A DNA stretch of 64,000 bases, from the NCBI GenBank assembly GCA_905250125.1, contig CAJNOL010001128.1, positions 1 through 64,000 of the forward strand, read 5' to 3'. The notes below the pieces were generated by a model, which did not search any database, had not been told where the DNA came from, and saw only the letters and a list, made by a program, of their open reading frames with translations. This document shows, piece by piece, positions 1 through 12,774 of the stretch; positions within the stretch are counted from its first letter, which is position 1; each line of letters begins with the position of its first letter. This DNA is from Rotaria sordida. Its lineage: Eukaryota; Rotifera; Eurotatoria; Philodinida; Philodinidae. A program made the translations under genes and the position numbers.

Positions 1-251
1 AGGATAGAAATAATGTGTGCGTAAAAAAGCGACAAGTTAAGATTTAATTATACAAAGAAGAAAGAAGATGACTCTTGATTATACTTGATAACTTTAATCA
101 AAGATTTCGATTTGAAGATAGTTGCTTGTTGAAAGTGATTATCTCGTTTTTAGAATTACTTTTTCAATCAAAAAACAAAAAGAATAAAACATTTTAAAAC
201 TTTTTTTGTCTAAGCTAAGTGAATATAATCAATTAGACGAATGTTTTTTTT
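1..251. other. AT-rich flank, no gene seen
   Basis: AT-rich sequence downstream of the minus-strand NHL gene. I see no coding exon, RNA gene or repeat in it; it may hold the 3' untranslated region of that gene. Confidence 0.5.
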
Positions 252-2326
252 TTAATTATTATTTTCACATGAAGAACTATTAAATAGAAATTTTTGTATT
301 CTATTATTTCCAGTATCTGCAACAAATAAATTCCAATTTTTATCAAATTTAATTCCTCTTGGCGAAGAAAGTTGATTCGGTTCATTACCAAGATGACCAG
401 TAATTCCAACAGCAATAGCTTCAGGTTCTTGTGAATATGGTATCCATTTTAAAATCCGATAATGATCAAAATCTAATATATACATCATCATTTTATCTTC
501 TGTTGGTGCTAATAAAATTGAAACTGGAGTACGTAACTGATTTATGTTTGAAGCTACAGTTATTCCTTCATGAGCACCATCAATCCATTTTTGAATTCGG
601 TGATTTTCCTGATCACAAATATAGATGGCACCAATTTCATTGATTTCATCAACATAGATACCATAAGGGCCATTTAATTGATTTAATCCAGCTCCCGCTC
701 CATGTCCACCAGCTACAACAATACCGGAACTTGAATTTATAAAGTATTTCACAACTCGATGATTACCAGTATCTGATATATAAAGTGTTAAATTTTTATC
801 AACATAGAGTCCTGGTTGACCATCAAAGCGAAGCTCATTCAATTCGCTTCCGGCAACTGTTGTTATCGATTGGTCATCTGAACTCAATTTCTTAACTTCA
901 TCACCAAATACATCTGTTACATAAATATTATCGAACTTGTCAATACATACGCTGGATACTTTAGTGTTTGTTAATAATGTAATATTTGTTCCGTTAGTAA
1001 AATACTTTAATAAATGATGATTTTCAGTATCAGCTACGATTAGATTATTTTCGTTATCAATAGCAATATCGTATGGATCATATAGCTTCGAAACAACTGT
1101 TATTCCAGTTGATTCCCATTCAGCAGAAGCACACAGTATTTTAGGAATCGCGGTTGAAGTCAAAGTCATTGTTGAAGTTGTTGTTGAAATTGAAGTTGAA
1201 GTTGAAGTCAAAGTCGAAATCGAAGTTGATGTTGAAGTTGAGGTGACCGTTGAAGTTGAGGTGACCGTTGAAGTTGAAGTTACCATTGAAGTTGAGGTGA
1301 CCGTTGAAGTTGAAGTTACCATTGAAGTTGAGGTGATCGTTGAAGTGAAGATGGATGTTATCGCTGTTTGTTAGAAACAGAGAAAAAATCCAATTTTCAT
1401 TTTTATTTGTTTATTTTAAAATTTTCTGGATACAAGAGAACTGACCTATTGGAAATTGTTTTGCTTTACATCTATTATAATAAATAGCCAATGTGATTGT
1501 ACTAATAGCCAATATAATAATCAAGAGAATGATCAAAAACCATTTTATTTTACGGTTTGTTAACGATGAACAATGGTATTCTCTCGGTAATTCAATATGT
1601 ATTCTGTTTTGTGTGTTGTGTCTAATCGAAGTTTGACGACATGTTTCAGTAGTTGCTGGGTTGACTGACCGACGTGCAAGAGGATTTTGAAAGCTAAGTG
1701 TTCTTTCATTATGAGAATGTCTATTTTTAGAAGATGTTTGTTGAGACATTGCAAAATCGATTTCGTTCTCTGCTATTTCAAATTGTTGAATATTATTAGG
1801 ATTTGATGGACATCGTAGCTAAATAGAAAGTGAATAGTTTTTAGGTAGTCTATAGAGAACTTTTTTAGCCCATGAATGTCTACTTGATTCAGCATTCTCT
1901 GACAACTCATAAAAAGACTCTAAGTTTACCTTGTGTTCTTTAACACTATTAAGTTGTTGTGTTAGTCCACAGTAAAGACAGAGAACATCTAAATTCTCCA
2001 AATTTCGACGATTTTTATCTAAGAAGACAAAAATTTCCCATATCATAGTTAACAATGGCGTATCATTATGATTACTAACCATTATCGTCATTAATATTTG
2101 CATTTTGTTGCTTGAAAGCGTCTACTGCATCTTTGACTGCACAATTTGGTGTTAATCGATTTATATTTAGAGGCTTTTTTGTAATTGGACTGGTACCGCA
2201 TTGAATGGTCCATTGAGTTATTGCTTCTCTTTCATACGTATTTCCATCTTCAGCTGTAACTGGATCATTATATAATTCTAATGTTATTGGACATATTAAG
2301 TATTGTTGTGTGTTTATAGAAGACAT
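252..2326 (-). CDS. U-box / C2HC finger / transmembrane / NHL-repeat protein (4 exons)
   Basis: Exons on the minus strand: 2326-2080, 2018-1930, 1818-1446, 1363-252; introns of 61, 111 and 82 bp, all GT-AG; 606 residues. Residues about 8-78 are a U-box (CPITLELYNDPV, then EREAITQW), the E2-binding fold of some E3 ubiquitin ligases. Cys96, Cys99, His111 and Cys115 form a C-X2-C-X11-H-X3-C zinc finger that is complete only after splicing exon 2 to exon 3, which is strong support for that junction. Residues about 205-226 are one hydrophobic helix after RKIK, so the U-box side should be cytosolic and the rest outside. Residues 238-310 are a Thr/Ser-rich stalk of repeated TSTSTV/TSTSMV units. The C-terminus has about six NHL blades (such as VADTENHHLLKYF and VADTGNNRIQKF) forming a beta-propeller with N-glycosylation sites. 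The inferred role is a surface receptor coupled to ubiquitination. The alternative is two adjacent genes, one starting at the ATG at 1749. Confidence 0.7.
1175..1350 (-). repeat. Coding minisatellite encoding the Ser/Thr stalk
   Basis: About 18-base units reading (minus strand) ACTTCAACGGTCACCTCA with small variations, repeated through the stalk of the NHL protein. Unit length is a multiple of three, so copy-number change would lengthen or shorten the stalk without a frameshift. Confidence 0.8.
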
Positions 2327-2828
2327 TTTTCAACTTTTTTTTTTAATTTCTAAAGAATAATGATTTAATAAGAAGTGATGAAAAGATCTGGATCTTATCT
2401 TTTACATGTTTCATAGGTTGTTTTTTGTCTTGTTTGTCATTGTTGATATTTAATATCTACGTAGAAAGGTGAAGAATTAATTTCTATGTCAATTGATAAA
2501 GACAATTCTTGGTGTTTATTCATCTCAGCCAAAAGCGAAAATTTAAAACATGCGTTTACCTGTAAAATATTTTTCAATTCGTTTTGTTTCATGCATGCGT
2601 ATACAGGTTATCTGAAATATTTGTAATATTTGTGTATAAATGCAGGACAGCAATATATGCATAGAAGTGCGTGTCGTAAACATATGAATGTAAATACAGT
2701 GACCAAAATATCACTTGTGTGTACGTGTAAGATGACTAGACCTTCTCCAAAGCTTGTATGTCAATACAAAAAGATTGTACTTATGAAAATTAATACTAAA
2801 GCAATGCTGTATTGACATGCAAAGTTTT
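2327..2828. other. Intergenic, no gene seen
   Basis: Upstream region of the U-box gene. Only short chance open frames; probably contains that gene's promoter, but I see no recognisable element. Confidence 0.4.
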
Positions 2829-3618
2829 ACTATAGTCCTATCAACTAAAAGTAGAACTTGAATTTTGATTATTTTTTCAAAATTTTTCTAAATGTAATTA
2901 TCCACTCTTATTTAAAAGATATTGTATCTATACATGATTGGTGTGTGGTTGTGTAGTATAACTTGTCTACAGTTTATACTATTGATATCGTTTCATATCC
3001 AATGAATAGAAAGGAATAAATAAAGATTGTTTAGTTTTGAGGGTGTGAATATTAATTTGATTTTTACTTGTTCACTGTTCATTGCGAAATGGATGATGGC
3101 ATGACATTAGAGAGAGAACACCAGCTACTACTATATTGCTGCATGAAATCAATTAACTCCTTTCCTTTGTTATAAAAGAGTCAACAAGAAGATAATTGCA
3201 CCATGATAAAAAGAAAGGTAGAGCTAAAACTTTTTTCTCATCATGGCACCATTATCTTCTTGTTGACTCTTTTATAACAAAGGAAAGAAGTTAATTGATT
3301 TCATGCAGCAATATAGTAGTATCTGATGTTCTCTCTCTAATGTCATGCCATCACCCATTTGGCAATGAACAGTGAATAAGTAAAAATCAAATTAATATTC
3401 GCACCCTCAAAACTAAACAATCTTTATTTATTCCTTTCTATTCATTAGATATGAAACGATATCAATAGTATAAACTGTAGACAAGTTATACTACACAACC
3501 ACACACCAATCATGTATAGATACAATATCTATTAAATAAGAGTGGATAATTACATTCAGAAAAATTTTGAAAAAATAATCAAAATTCAAGTTCTACTTTT
3601 AGTTGATAGGACTATAGT
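2829..3618. mobile_element. Long palindromic (foldback) element, about 790 bp
   Basis: The left arm 2829-3207 and right arm 3240-3618 are near-perfect inverted copies of each other around a loop of about 30 bases, beginning ACTATAGTCCTATCAAC and ending with its complement. The arms contain no convincing protein. I found no clear target duplication, so the class is uncertain; a foldback MITE is likely. Confidence 0.8.
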
Positions 3619-5321
3619 TTGTAGTACACATGCTGTGTCATGCAAGAAGTTTGTTTTTTCTTCCATGCCTATTTATTTATTTCTCGTAAAAATGAAATTA
3701 CTCTCGTCTAATCAGATTATATTGGCTCAAAAAACTTGTTCAATATTGTATATTCTTCATAGTTATTAACGTCAATGTATATGTATGCTTAGCAGTCATC
3801 AGAAGATCTCGATATCTTTCCGTTTTGGTTGCATTTCTAATTCGAATAGATCATCAAATGGTGAAGAAGTTCGTTGTATAAAACAAAACATGTATATTCG
3901 AATCTTATTTCTTGAAAAAAGACTTCTGAATAGGTGCACCATATGATTCGATTTTTGACCATTCTAATATTGCCTTGCATCCACATGCGAGAGTTTTCTA
4001 CAAAAACCTTTGCATGTTCGCGCATGCGAAAATGTTTACTCCATTTTTGATACTTTAAATCATTATATTTAACAAAAACAACTTCATATTGTTCTCATGA
4101 AGTTCTTTCAAAGAGTTTGTCTATCTATCGATTTTGATTTCGATTGCAATGATGATTATGAGTTTGTGTAAAATTAATTCTTTGATATTTAATTAAAAAT
4201 GAATTAATTAAATAATCTATATATCAAGTAGTTGATTTGATCTTGGTAATTCACTATAAAGTGAAAGATGACCTTTCGTTGGATAACAAGTAAATATTCC
4301 AACAGTTAATGTTCCGTCATGTGAGGCTAGTGTTAATAAAATTGATAAACTAAGAAAAAAGATGATGAAAAACAGGAATACGAACTGAGGAATTTATTAA
4401 GATAAAATATTTATACTGTGATAAATTTAATTTTTCCTGAAAAAAAACTTTTTGTTTCCAAAGTTTTCCAAATGTATAAAATGATTAAAAAAGCAATTAA
4501 CTATACCAATATCAAAATATTTATTTTTATGTTGAATAGAATGAGCATTCTTCTCAGATAATTTAGTGATTTCCTTCTGATCAATTAGTTTATTATCGAT
4601 CGATTGCAATAGAAAATCCTATAGTCAACATCATCATTTTCAATTTCTCATTAGTATAAGAATGTGTTTCATCATAAACATAAATCAATAAGGTTTGATT
4701 AACTAAAACACTTCAAACAACGGCTTTGTTTTCGTTTCTTCAATATCGAAAAAGATCAGTTTGGATAGAACATTGGACAAAATCAACAAAAATCTTTCTT
4801 CAGATAGTTTGTTTGTTAAACATGTTAATTCTTTTTCACTACTTAACAATTGATTCTTCTATTCGAATTTCTATCAACGAGAAGAGATTTTTTTAGGAAA
4901 AAAAAAACAAATCAAAATCTCTCTTCTTAAAGAGAAGATTTGTCAAATATTTATCTTTAATAAAAGTCAAGAAATTGAGAATAAAATTAAACTTCCGAAG
5001 TTTCCTGATGAAATTCAATTTTTCATCGGACTTACAGAAAACAATCATTAGTATTATTTTCAAAATGTCATAAATGAGAAAAAATTCTTCGAAGAATTTG
5101 TGAGAGTGAGTGTCAAAGTGAATAGAAAACTCATCTCTTCACTCCTGTACCCACACTCTCACCTTAGAACCTATAGTTTTATATACATAGTATAAATTTT
5201 TCACAGATTCTAACAATCAATAGATTAGTTAGAAGACTAAAATTCTTAGTCTAAACACATGTTTACTAATCGAAGATAATGTATAAATGGGAGAGAGGGA
5301 GAATATATTATTTCACGTGTC

Positions 5322-5324
<3 letters not shown>
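3619..5324. other. Intergenic, no gene seen
   Basis: AT-rich DNA without a convincing exon. It contains small imperfect hairpins and, at about 5100-5165, a weak G/T-rich tract followed by its C/A-rich complement (GTGAGAGTGAGTG ... CCCACACTCTCACC), a degenerate member of the telomere-like hairpin group described elsewhere. Confidence 0.45.

Positions 5325-5358
<34 letters not shown>
5325..5358. repeat. (TA)n microsatellite
   Basis: Uninterrupted TA dinucleotide run about 50 bp upstream of the F-box gene start codon. It opens a spurious upstream in-frame ATG giving an alternating Tyr-Ile run; the start at 5412 is preferred. Confidence 0.9.
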
Positions 5359-5362
<4 letters not shown>

Positions 5363-5411
5363 TCTTTTTCGTTATTCTCGATCGGTATCATCGTTATTTC
5401 TTATTTCAAAC

Positions 5412-8130
5412 ATGGAAAGAAGAATAAAACGACCATCAGACGACACTGTTTATAATTACAATAATAACAAAAAATCAAAATTCTTAGTAACAACAACTAA
5501 GTTAGTTTATTGAAAATCTATTTTTTAAATTAAATTTTTTATTAATTAATTTAGATCTTATTTTGAAAATTTACCAAATGAAACATTTTATGAAATATTT
5601 GAATATCTTGAATATAATGATATTTATCATGGATTTTTTTATCTTAATAAACGATTTCAAAATCTTCTTATTAATTTAAATATTCCATTTCAAATAAATC
5701 TTTCAACAATATCAAAATTGCAATTTGATCTTTATAATAAAAATGTTTTTCAACCAAATAAACATCAAATAAAACTTCTTCGTTTATCAAATCCATTTAC
5801 AATTGATATGATTTTTTCTTCACCACGTCTTATTTGTAATTTAATTCGAATTGAAAAATTAATATTTGATCATATCAATTCAAAATATCTTAATAACATT
5901 CTTAAATATTTAATGCATTTACCTAAATTACATTCATTAATTCTTTCTCCTATTGATTATATTCAAAATCCAACTATAATTTTTAATCAAATATTTCGTT
6001 TAAAAAAATTAAAATATTGTAAATTAACATATAAAATCAAAGATAATGAAAATATATTACCAATAGATTTTGATCAATATGAACAAAATTCTATTGAATA
6101 TTTGATAATAAATAGTCCTTTTCGATATGAATCATTTCAAAAATTATTTATTTATCTACCAAAACTTCGTCATTTATCAATTAATTATCTTCTTGGATCA
6201 AATAATTCACAAATAAATTTTTATCCAATTGAATTAAAAGATTTAAAATATGTTTCTTTTGATCTTCATTCAATTAATTTTCGTCAATTTAAAAAATTAA
6301 TAAAAAATTTCTTTCATCATATTGAAGTTTTACGTATTTCAACATTCGATGATTTCTCATATTCACATGCAGAACAATGGGAAGAACTAATTTCATCTTC
6401 AATACCAAATTTACATATATTTGATATGAAAAATAGTTATACTACAGCAATGGATGGATTTTTATATCTTTGTTTAAGTGGTCACTTTCGATCAAAGTTC
6501 TGGGAAGAAAAACAATGGTTTTTTGATCATCAATATGATTGTCATGAAAGTTCAAATAATGGAACGTTTTATTCAACAAATCCATATCGGTAAAAAGAAA
6601 AGATTAATTTTATTTTGTCAAACTCAAGTCATGATCATAGATCAATACATAGATTTTTGTAGATGTCGGAGAGAAGAATGACAGTTGGTTAACATAGCTT
6701 CTATAAGAAAAATCAGGTTGAAAAGTTAATGCTAATAGATTACTGTAGCGATTGACACTTCAAAAATATCTTCTGAATAGTGATGTGTAGTCTAAGTCTC
6801 GTGTTTCTAATCTTTTTTGATCTAAAGAGAAAATTCTCATTATTTTTTTGTTTGGATTGACTTTAGAAAAGTCTTTTTGTTCATCTAGTTGATAATATAA
6901 GATGATAATTTAGCAGATAGAGAAATGGTTTTAATTTATTTTATGTATCAAAATCAAACTAAGAATAAATGAATTTTCAATCTTATGTAAAGATCATCCT
7001 CACATTGAGTAAAAATTTTAAATCAACATTTAAATTATTCAAATGTGTTTTATTCATAATGACAAATATTCTAGATGGGTAAATTTAGTCATTTCGGTCT
7101 TGGTCGTTCGGATCGACACTCAAACTTAGTATCGCAACTCTTGAGTTGTGATAACATCTGAAATCATTAGTCAATAGATACATTTGTATAGCTACCTAAA
7201 ATATTGATCTTTCATTTAGATTACTTAGTCATTTTAAGTAGCGTTTTATTTAATAAATATTTCTGTTTAACAAACAAAGATATCTTAGAAACTATTAATA
7301 AAAAGAATAAATTTTTTTGAAGAATTAAAAAAAATAATATTGAAAATTATTTCGACTAAAATATTTTTCCAAACTTATGAAAAGTTTCTAAATTTTTCTA
7401 TTTTCGTTTGAAAAAGACTTTTTTGACAAACTTTTGACATTTATTTAGAAGAAAAGATCATACATTTCATTGGCAATACAATCATTGTATTGATTCAAAT
7501 GTTAAAAAACATGATTTTAAATCGGTTAAACATATTAATATTTGTGGTAAACGAGCTATTAACAATTATGTCATTTATTTTTCAAATGCTACTGAATTAA
7601 CTATTAAAAATTATGGTAAAACATATTATGGATCGATGTTAACAGTTCTTAATCAAATTCTTCCTTTAAAACAACTTAAGAAATTAATTATTGATTGTAA
7701 TGATTTTCCAATTCAACAAGTTTTAAATTTAATAAGTTTGACACCAAATTTGCGTTTATTAAAATGGAATTTTCAATCGATTGATCAAACTAAATTAAAA
7801 TTAATTGAACAAAGTGAAACTTTTCGATCTCTATCAAATACAAATAAAATTCAAAATTTACAAATTCTTCATTGTTGTTTATTCGATGAAATTCAATTTT
7901 TTATTAAATTATTTCCACAATTAGAATCTCTACAAATTGCTGTGTTTAGAAAACAAATCATTCAAATTATACGATGTTTATTATCAAAAATGGATCATTT
8001 ATTTTTCTTACATATTACAGATATCATTAAAACATATTTACAAAAATTAAATTTTTTAATTAAATCAGAAAATTTACTTAATGATTATTTGATTAAATTT
8101 ATTGATCATGATTTATATTTATGGTGGTAG
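5412..8130 (+). CDS. F-box / leucine-rich-repeat-like protein (3 exons)
   Basis: Exons 5412-5500, 5555-6589 and 7449-8130; 601 residues. Introns are 54 bp and 859 bp, both GT-AG. The first junction restores TTKSYFENLPNETFYEIFEYL, a canonical F-box start (LPNE..YEIF.YL), at residues about 30-70. The second restores NPYRRKDHTFHWQYNHC, so the open frame at 7636 is the 3' part of this gene, not a separate one. The rest is leucine/isoleucine-rich helical repeat sequence with regularly spaced LPKL and LRHL motifs, as in substrate-binding LRR regions. F-box proteins link substrates to SCF (Skp1-Cullin) ubiquitin ligases; the substrate is unknown. The long second intron is unusual next to the others. 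Large families of such F-box proteins occur in bdelloids (recalled, not searched). The upstream in-frame ATG inside the TA microsatellite is unlikely to be used. Confidence 0.8.
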
Positions 8131-9407
8131 ACATTTTATAGTTGTTTAGGAGATATTTTATTGTTTTCTTTTTTTATATAATTAGTAATGACTTTTAAAT
8201 AAACAAGAAAGATTAATTATTAACTTAAGGGGAGTCCCCCCTTGAAAAATTCAATTTTTCAAAGAAATATCGAAGTTGAGTTTTTATCATAGGAAGATGT
8301 AGCGAAGCTTTCTCTTTCAGAATATGTATGGACTTAAAGCATCTAAATTCGGCTCCTTAGCAGAAGATCTATTTCTTTCTGAAACCTATCTTGTATAGAT
8401 CAATTGACTATGAGATCATGCTAAAAATCAGAGTATTAAATACTCTAGTTTCTAAGAGAATTCGAACGCAAATGTGCGATTAATTTTGCTGATAGTACTG
8501 TTTCCGGTTATCAATGTACGTCTTTTTTGGCCTACGTGCGATTGTTCTTTCAAGTCCATGTGATGTTTCAGTGTATGCACCAGATGCATTGGTACTTCTT
8601 TGCAAACATTCAGAGGATCCTGATCTAATATAGATGTGTAACATTTTTGTTATTGTTGTGTGAATATACGCAATATCATTCTTTTTAGACATCGATAAAG
8701 AAGTGTTTGTCTGAATTCAGTCATGCACATCACAACTCATGGCATGAATATCGGAAAAAGTTCACCGAAGATCAACTATGATGTTAACCGATGTATTCGT
8801 TTTCCATCGTTATCATGTTTGATAGTGAACTTGAAAATTGACTCACTAATACAAGCTTTATGTTGTTAAATCCATTGAAACTTCCAGAGTTTTGCGCTGA
8901 TCATTTTGGTAATAAGTCTTTTATATTTAGATCCTATTTTCAAAAAGTTGTGAATCAAATACTATGCATTCATTTTTAATCTTGTTGCAATCAATAAAAA
9001 TCAAATTTTTATCAAGACCTCCATGATAGTTCCTCATTATTTGCTCGAATCATAGGACCAATTACAGATTCCTCGTGAAAAGCTCCACTAAATCCTTTTA
9101 GAATTTAAAATTTCAAAATGCCAATCAGACAGTTGGAATTAACTGAAATGGTAGTATTACCAGTTCGATAGAGCAGAATTTGCTTTGTAACATGTACTAG
9201 TTAGTCTTCTCCTCAATTTCGATTTTGAAAGGAACGAACGTTTAAACTATTTTCGATCACTATCTTTTATCAGTTTTGATTAATATATTCGGCAAATCTA
9301 ATCACATCATAGTATTTGTAGAGATCCATAGGATAACTGCTTGATAGTATGTGATGCACAACGAAAAGAGAATAGATGAGAAATAATCATTCAGAACCAA
9401 ATACTTA
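8131..9407. other. Intergenic, no gene seen
   Basis: No convincing exon or repeat structure. A 70-codon minus-strand open frame at 8480-8692 has no recognisable domain and is not called. Confidence 0.4.
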
Positions 9408-10175
9408 GATCAGCTCAAAAGTAGTGAGAATGACACTTTTATACCATGTGGTAAGCTTTAAGAAACTTTTTCTCTATAGTCTTCAAGCGAAAAAAATGCT
9501 CTATTTTTCTATGCTATGCTACTGTTGACAAAAAAAATATGAAGATGTATCGAAACATGTATTATCGATTTTTCTAATATTGATTTCTGAAGTATTTTTA
9601 TTCGATTTTCTAACTCTCAAAAAATATTCTTTTTTATCAAGAAAAGAGAGAGGGACAAAAGTGAGTTTCTTTCACAGAAATTCTTGGAAAACAGAATTAC
9701 AAGCTGCGCTAAAGTATATATTATTCATCCAAGATTTCCACAGTTTGTAGATCTTCGATTAGTGATTTGAATTTTTACTTGATAGTTGAAAATTCACTAT
9801 AAACAACTTCCCAGATAGCTTTGCTCTTTAAAACGTCAATTGAAAAGCTTATTAAAAAAAATCAGATCAGGAAACCTTATAATATACGATTCGATGTATC
9901 TTCATCTCCTCTTTCTAACAGTGAAAACCGTAATTCTCTATCTTCTTTTTTAACAAAAGTTATTCAAAAAATACTCACTAGCATTCGTGTAACCATGACA
10001 CATAGGAATAAAATAGTTTTTATCGAAATTTTATTATTATGATATTAGTTAAAATTTAAGGAAATAGCATAGAAAAACAGAGCATTTTTTTCTCTTGAAG
10101 ATTATATAGAGAAAAAGTTTCTCAAAGCATACTACATGGTATAAAAGTGTCATTCTCAGTACTTTTTGATTGACC
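9408..10175. mobile_element. Tc1/mariner-like MITE with long inverted termini
   Basis: Terminal arms of about 120 bp at 9408-9525 and 10060-10175 are inverted copies (AAAGTANTGAGAATGACACT at the outer end). TA dinucleotides lie at both outer borders (9406-9407 and 10176-10177), the target site of Tc1/mariner elements, although the arms' similarity extends slightly beyond them. The interior has no transposase. A diverged terminus of the same family lies at 48443-48570. Confidence 0.7.
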
Positions 10176-10458
10176 TAAGTATTTTGGAAATAATAAATAG
10201 TTTGACTTTTAAAATTAAAGATAAAATATCTTGTTGTTACACTAAACAATAATTTCAAATGTGAAAGTTGAACATTGTTATACAACTGTTCTATAGTCTT
10301 ATTTATTCTCTTTATTATAAGAAGCAGAGTTTCGTGTAATTGAGCACACAAACAGTAAGTTCTAAGTTCGAAATTTGTAGTTCTGTTCCAGTGTTATTTT
10401 CGTTCTTGTTCAGAATCACCGTAGAAGTATTTTTAATGCTGGTGATTCGTTAAAATAT

Positions 10459-10866
10459 TTATTTGATAAGCAAAAAAGATGCAATAAATATTACAAGATA
10501 AAAACTAGATTTGATATTATTAGCTTCATTTGTTTTCCGATTGTTACAATAGTTCGTATAACAGCACGTTGCACTTATATAGGCGGTGGGCACCGTTAGC
10601 ATATGTTGACACGTCATATTTCCAACTACAGTCCATACCCATTTTTGCGCTTGTGCTTGTTGTTCTTGTGCTGTACAACGTAGATCACCATTAGAACAGA
10701 TAAATTTGTAGCTTGTGCACACGCACGTATTATTACTACACGTGTTTGACATCGTGTCCACTGTCGTCGCAGGAACAGAAGAATTCGACATTCCAGAATA
10801 GCAAATAATAGCTGAAATGCCAGAAACAATATAGACCAGCAAGATGAAGAAAACGAACAGTTTCAT
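10459..10866 (-). CDS. Secreted three-finger (Ly6/uPAR-like) cysteine-rich protein
   Basis: Single-exon frame of 135 residues. It starts with a clear signal peptide (MKLFVFFILLVYIVSGISA), giving a mature chain beginning IICYSG. About ten cysteines follow, and the C-terminal core motif CCYTNYCN matches the CC...xxCN signature of Ly6/three-finger domains. The last 18 residues are hydrophobic after a polar linker (KSSFYLVIFIASFLLIK), as expected for a GPI-anchor signal. Known family members are cell-surface ligands or modulators of receptors and channels; no specific partner can be inferred. There are N-glycosylation sites in the loops. The gene stands alone between repeats. The alternative is another short disulfide-rich secreted protein; the terminal cysteine pattern favours the Ly6 fold. 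Confidence 0.7.
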   Translation of the reverse strand: MKLFVFFILLVYIVSGISAIICYSGMSNSSVPATTVDTMSNTCSNNTCVCTSYKFICSNGDLRCTAQEQQAQAQKWVWTVVGNMTCQHMLTVPTAYISATCCYTNYCNNRKTNEANNIKSSFYLVIFIASFLLIK

Positions 10867-12774
10867 ATCTACGAGAGTGTATATTCAAATGAGAGAATAT
10901 GTGTTCTGCGTCTCTGATTATTATTCGAAATTAAATATGCACATAGAAAAAAACAATGAGTAAAGTCAGTATGTGCCCTTTGGAATTGCTTATACGTCGG
11001 TTTTTTTCTTCTCGTCTCTGTTCGTAAATAGAAATATAATCGGTAAAAACCAATATACAATATTCTATGTCATCATGACCAAGAAATATATTTGAAATAT
11101 TATAATTATTTGTTAAGAAATTTAAACAGTTTGTCTCAAATAAATAGTATAGACACAAACAAATAATTTCATCTATCTTTTTCTGTTCGTTTTGAGTGTA
11201 TCGAACAGAATATATCAGATATAAATATCGAAAAAAAAAGAACATAATGATTACAATCATAGTAAAATAGAATGACAAATAGTGAATTTTGAATTTATTG
11301 TATTTATTCTCAACGTTTTGATCTTCTTAGAGATTATTTTCGCTAGATAGAACTTTAATTTTAATAAATTCAGTTAATTTACTATTTGCCAGTACATTAC
11401 TATGATTGTGATAATTTTCTTTCTTTTATCGATAAATATGTTTTAATTTTAAATATAATGATATTAGAGCATGAGTACATAAGAAAACATTATTAAGGAA
11501 AAAAAAACTTCTATCTCTTAAAAATGATTTCTAAGTTGATCCAAACGTTAAGAATAAATACAACAAATTCAAAATTCATTATCTGCGATGAAATTTTACT
11601 ATCATTAGAAAAATGTCAGATCAATAATATTTTCCAAAGACGAACAATTTTTCTTCTTATTATAATTAGATGCAACGAATTGTTATTTGTGATTTCTCGT
11701 AATTGTGATCACGAAAACCTTCTAGAGCTATCGTCATCATGAACATGACTGAAAAAAGGTGTTGATCTGATTATCATAATCAAAAACTATTAATCACATA
11801 AGATGCTATCAATATACCGACAACAACTCTGATGCAAATAAGGTATTGACATATGGAATGAAAAATTTATAAGAGCATTCTTGTGTGCTATTGCGTTGTA
11901 ATTTCGATTGCTTCTATTCAATATGGTGCACAATCTTTCTGCCTTTTATGAATGCTATTGCGTATAAATGATTGATTATTCTTAGCTGTTGATTCATATG
12001 TATACATTACGAATTTGTTGAAAGACAACTATTTATAAGAAAAAGAATGCACATCAATCGTATAATGTGTTCCCAGGTCAAACAAGTATGGTCGTAAACG
12101 ACAGTATATGGAGTTCATATACGATCTCCGTTTCGCTCCGTATTCATCGACCTGGGTTATTTTTATATCATTTTAGACTAACTTTTCGATGTTTGGCGAT
12201 CTGTTCTAATCTTCAGCTCTATATTACCTATCAGTAGATATTCATTTCACCTTACATATATGAGAACATATATTCTCTTTCTTGTAGAGAATAGTTCAGC
12301 AAAAATAAATTATCTGCTTAATTGCTTGCTAGTGGATTCACTCTTCACTGATTGATGCGAAAGCAACGCGAGAGAAAAATAGCGAACGAAGGCGCAAGGA
12401 AAAAAAGGACTAATTTTCTTAAAAATTTGACGGAAGGTAATTGAGGGTAAGGGATCTGAGATCAGTTTTTATTTTTTTTTACTAATACTATTAGTAAATT
12501 TTTTTTTTAGTGTGAAGAAAGAGAAATTTCATCCTAAACTCTCAGCCACACATGCACACTCCAAGTCCACAGCCACAGTCAGATCCTTTTTTGATAATTT
12601 CTCGTATTCAAAACAGGGATATAGTTGGGTAAAAAGTAGCAAAAAGGAAAAAAACGTCGGATCGGGTCGGTCTAAGAAAAATCGTCACCCGTTCGACTCG
12701 AGAAAAAAAGATTCGTTTGGGCCAGATGGCCCGTTTCGAGGCCTGGTGTATATCTAGAATGATTTAGTTTTTCA
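10867..12774. other. Intergenic, no gene seen
   Basis: Several short open frames with no domain. At 12071-12156 a segment starts CCAGGTC and ends GACCTGG, perhaps a small inverted element, but the 7-base match is weak. A C/A-rich degenerate tract lies at about 12545-12580. Confidence 0.4.

Noticed and set aside
1560-1754. Second minus-strand frame overlapping the transmembrane exon
   Set aside because: Out of frame with the spliced gene and without any domain; a shadow of the true exon.
5325-5411. In-frame upstream ATG of the first F-box gene
   Set aside because: It translates the TA microsatellite; the ATG at 5412 follows normal sequence and gives a plausible N-terminus.
8480-8692. 70-codon minus-strand frame
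   Set aside because: No domain, no splice context, no similarity to anything I recognise.
11524-11742. 72-codon plus-strand frame
   Set aside because: AT-rich chance frame without a recognisable motif.
12071-12156. Small inverted repeat CCAGGTC ... GACCTGG
   Set aside because: Only 7 bases match and no target duplication is visible; could be chance.
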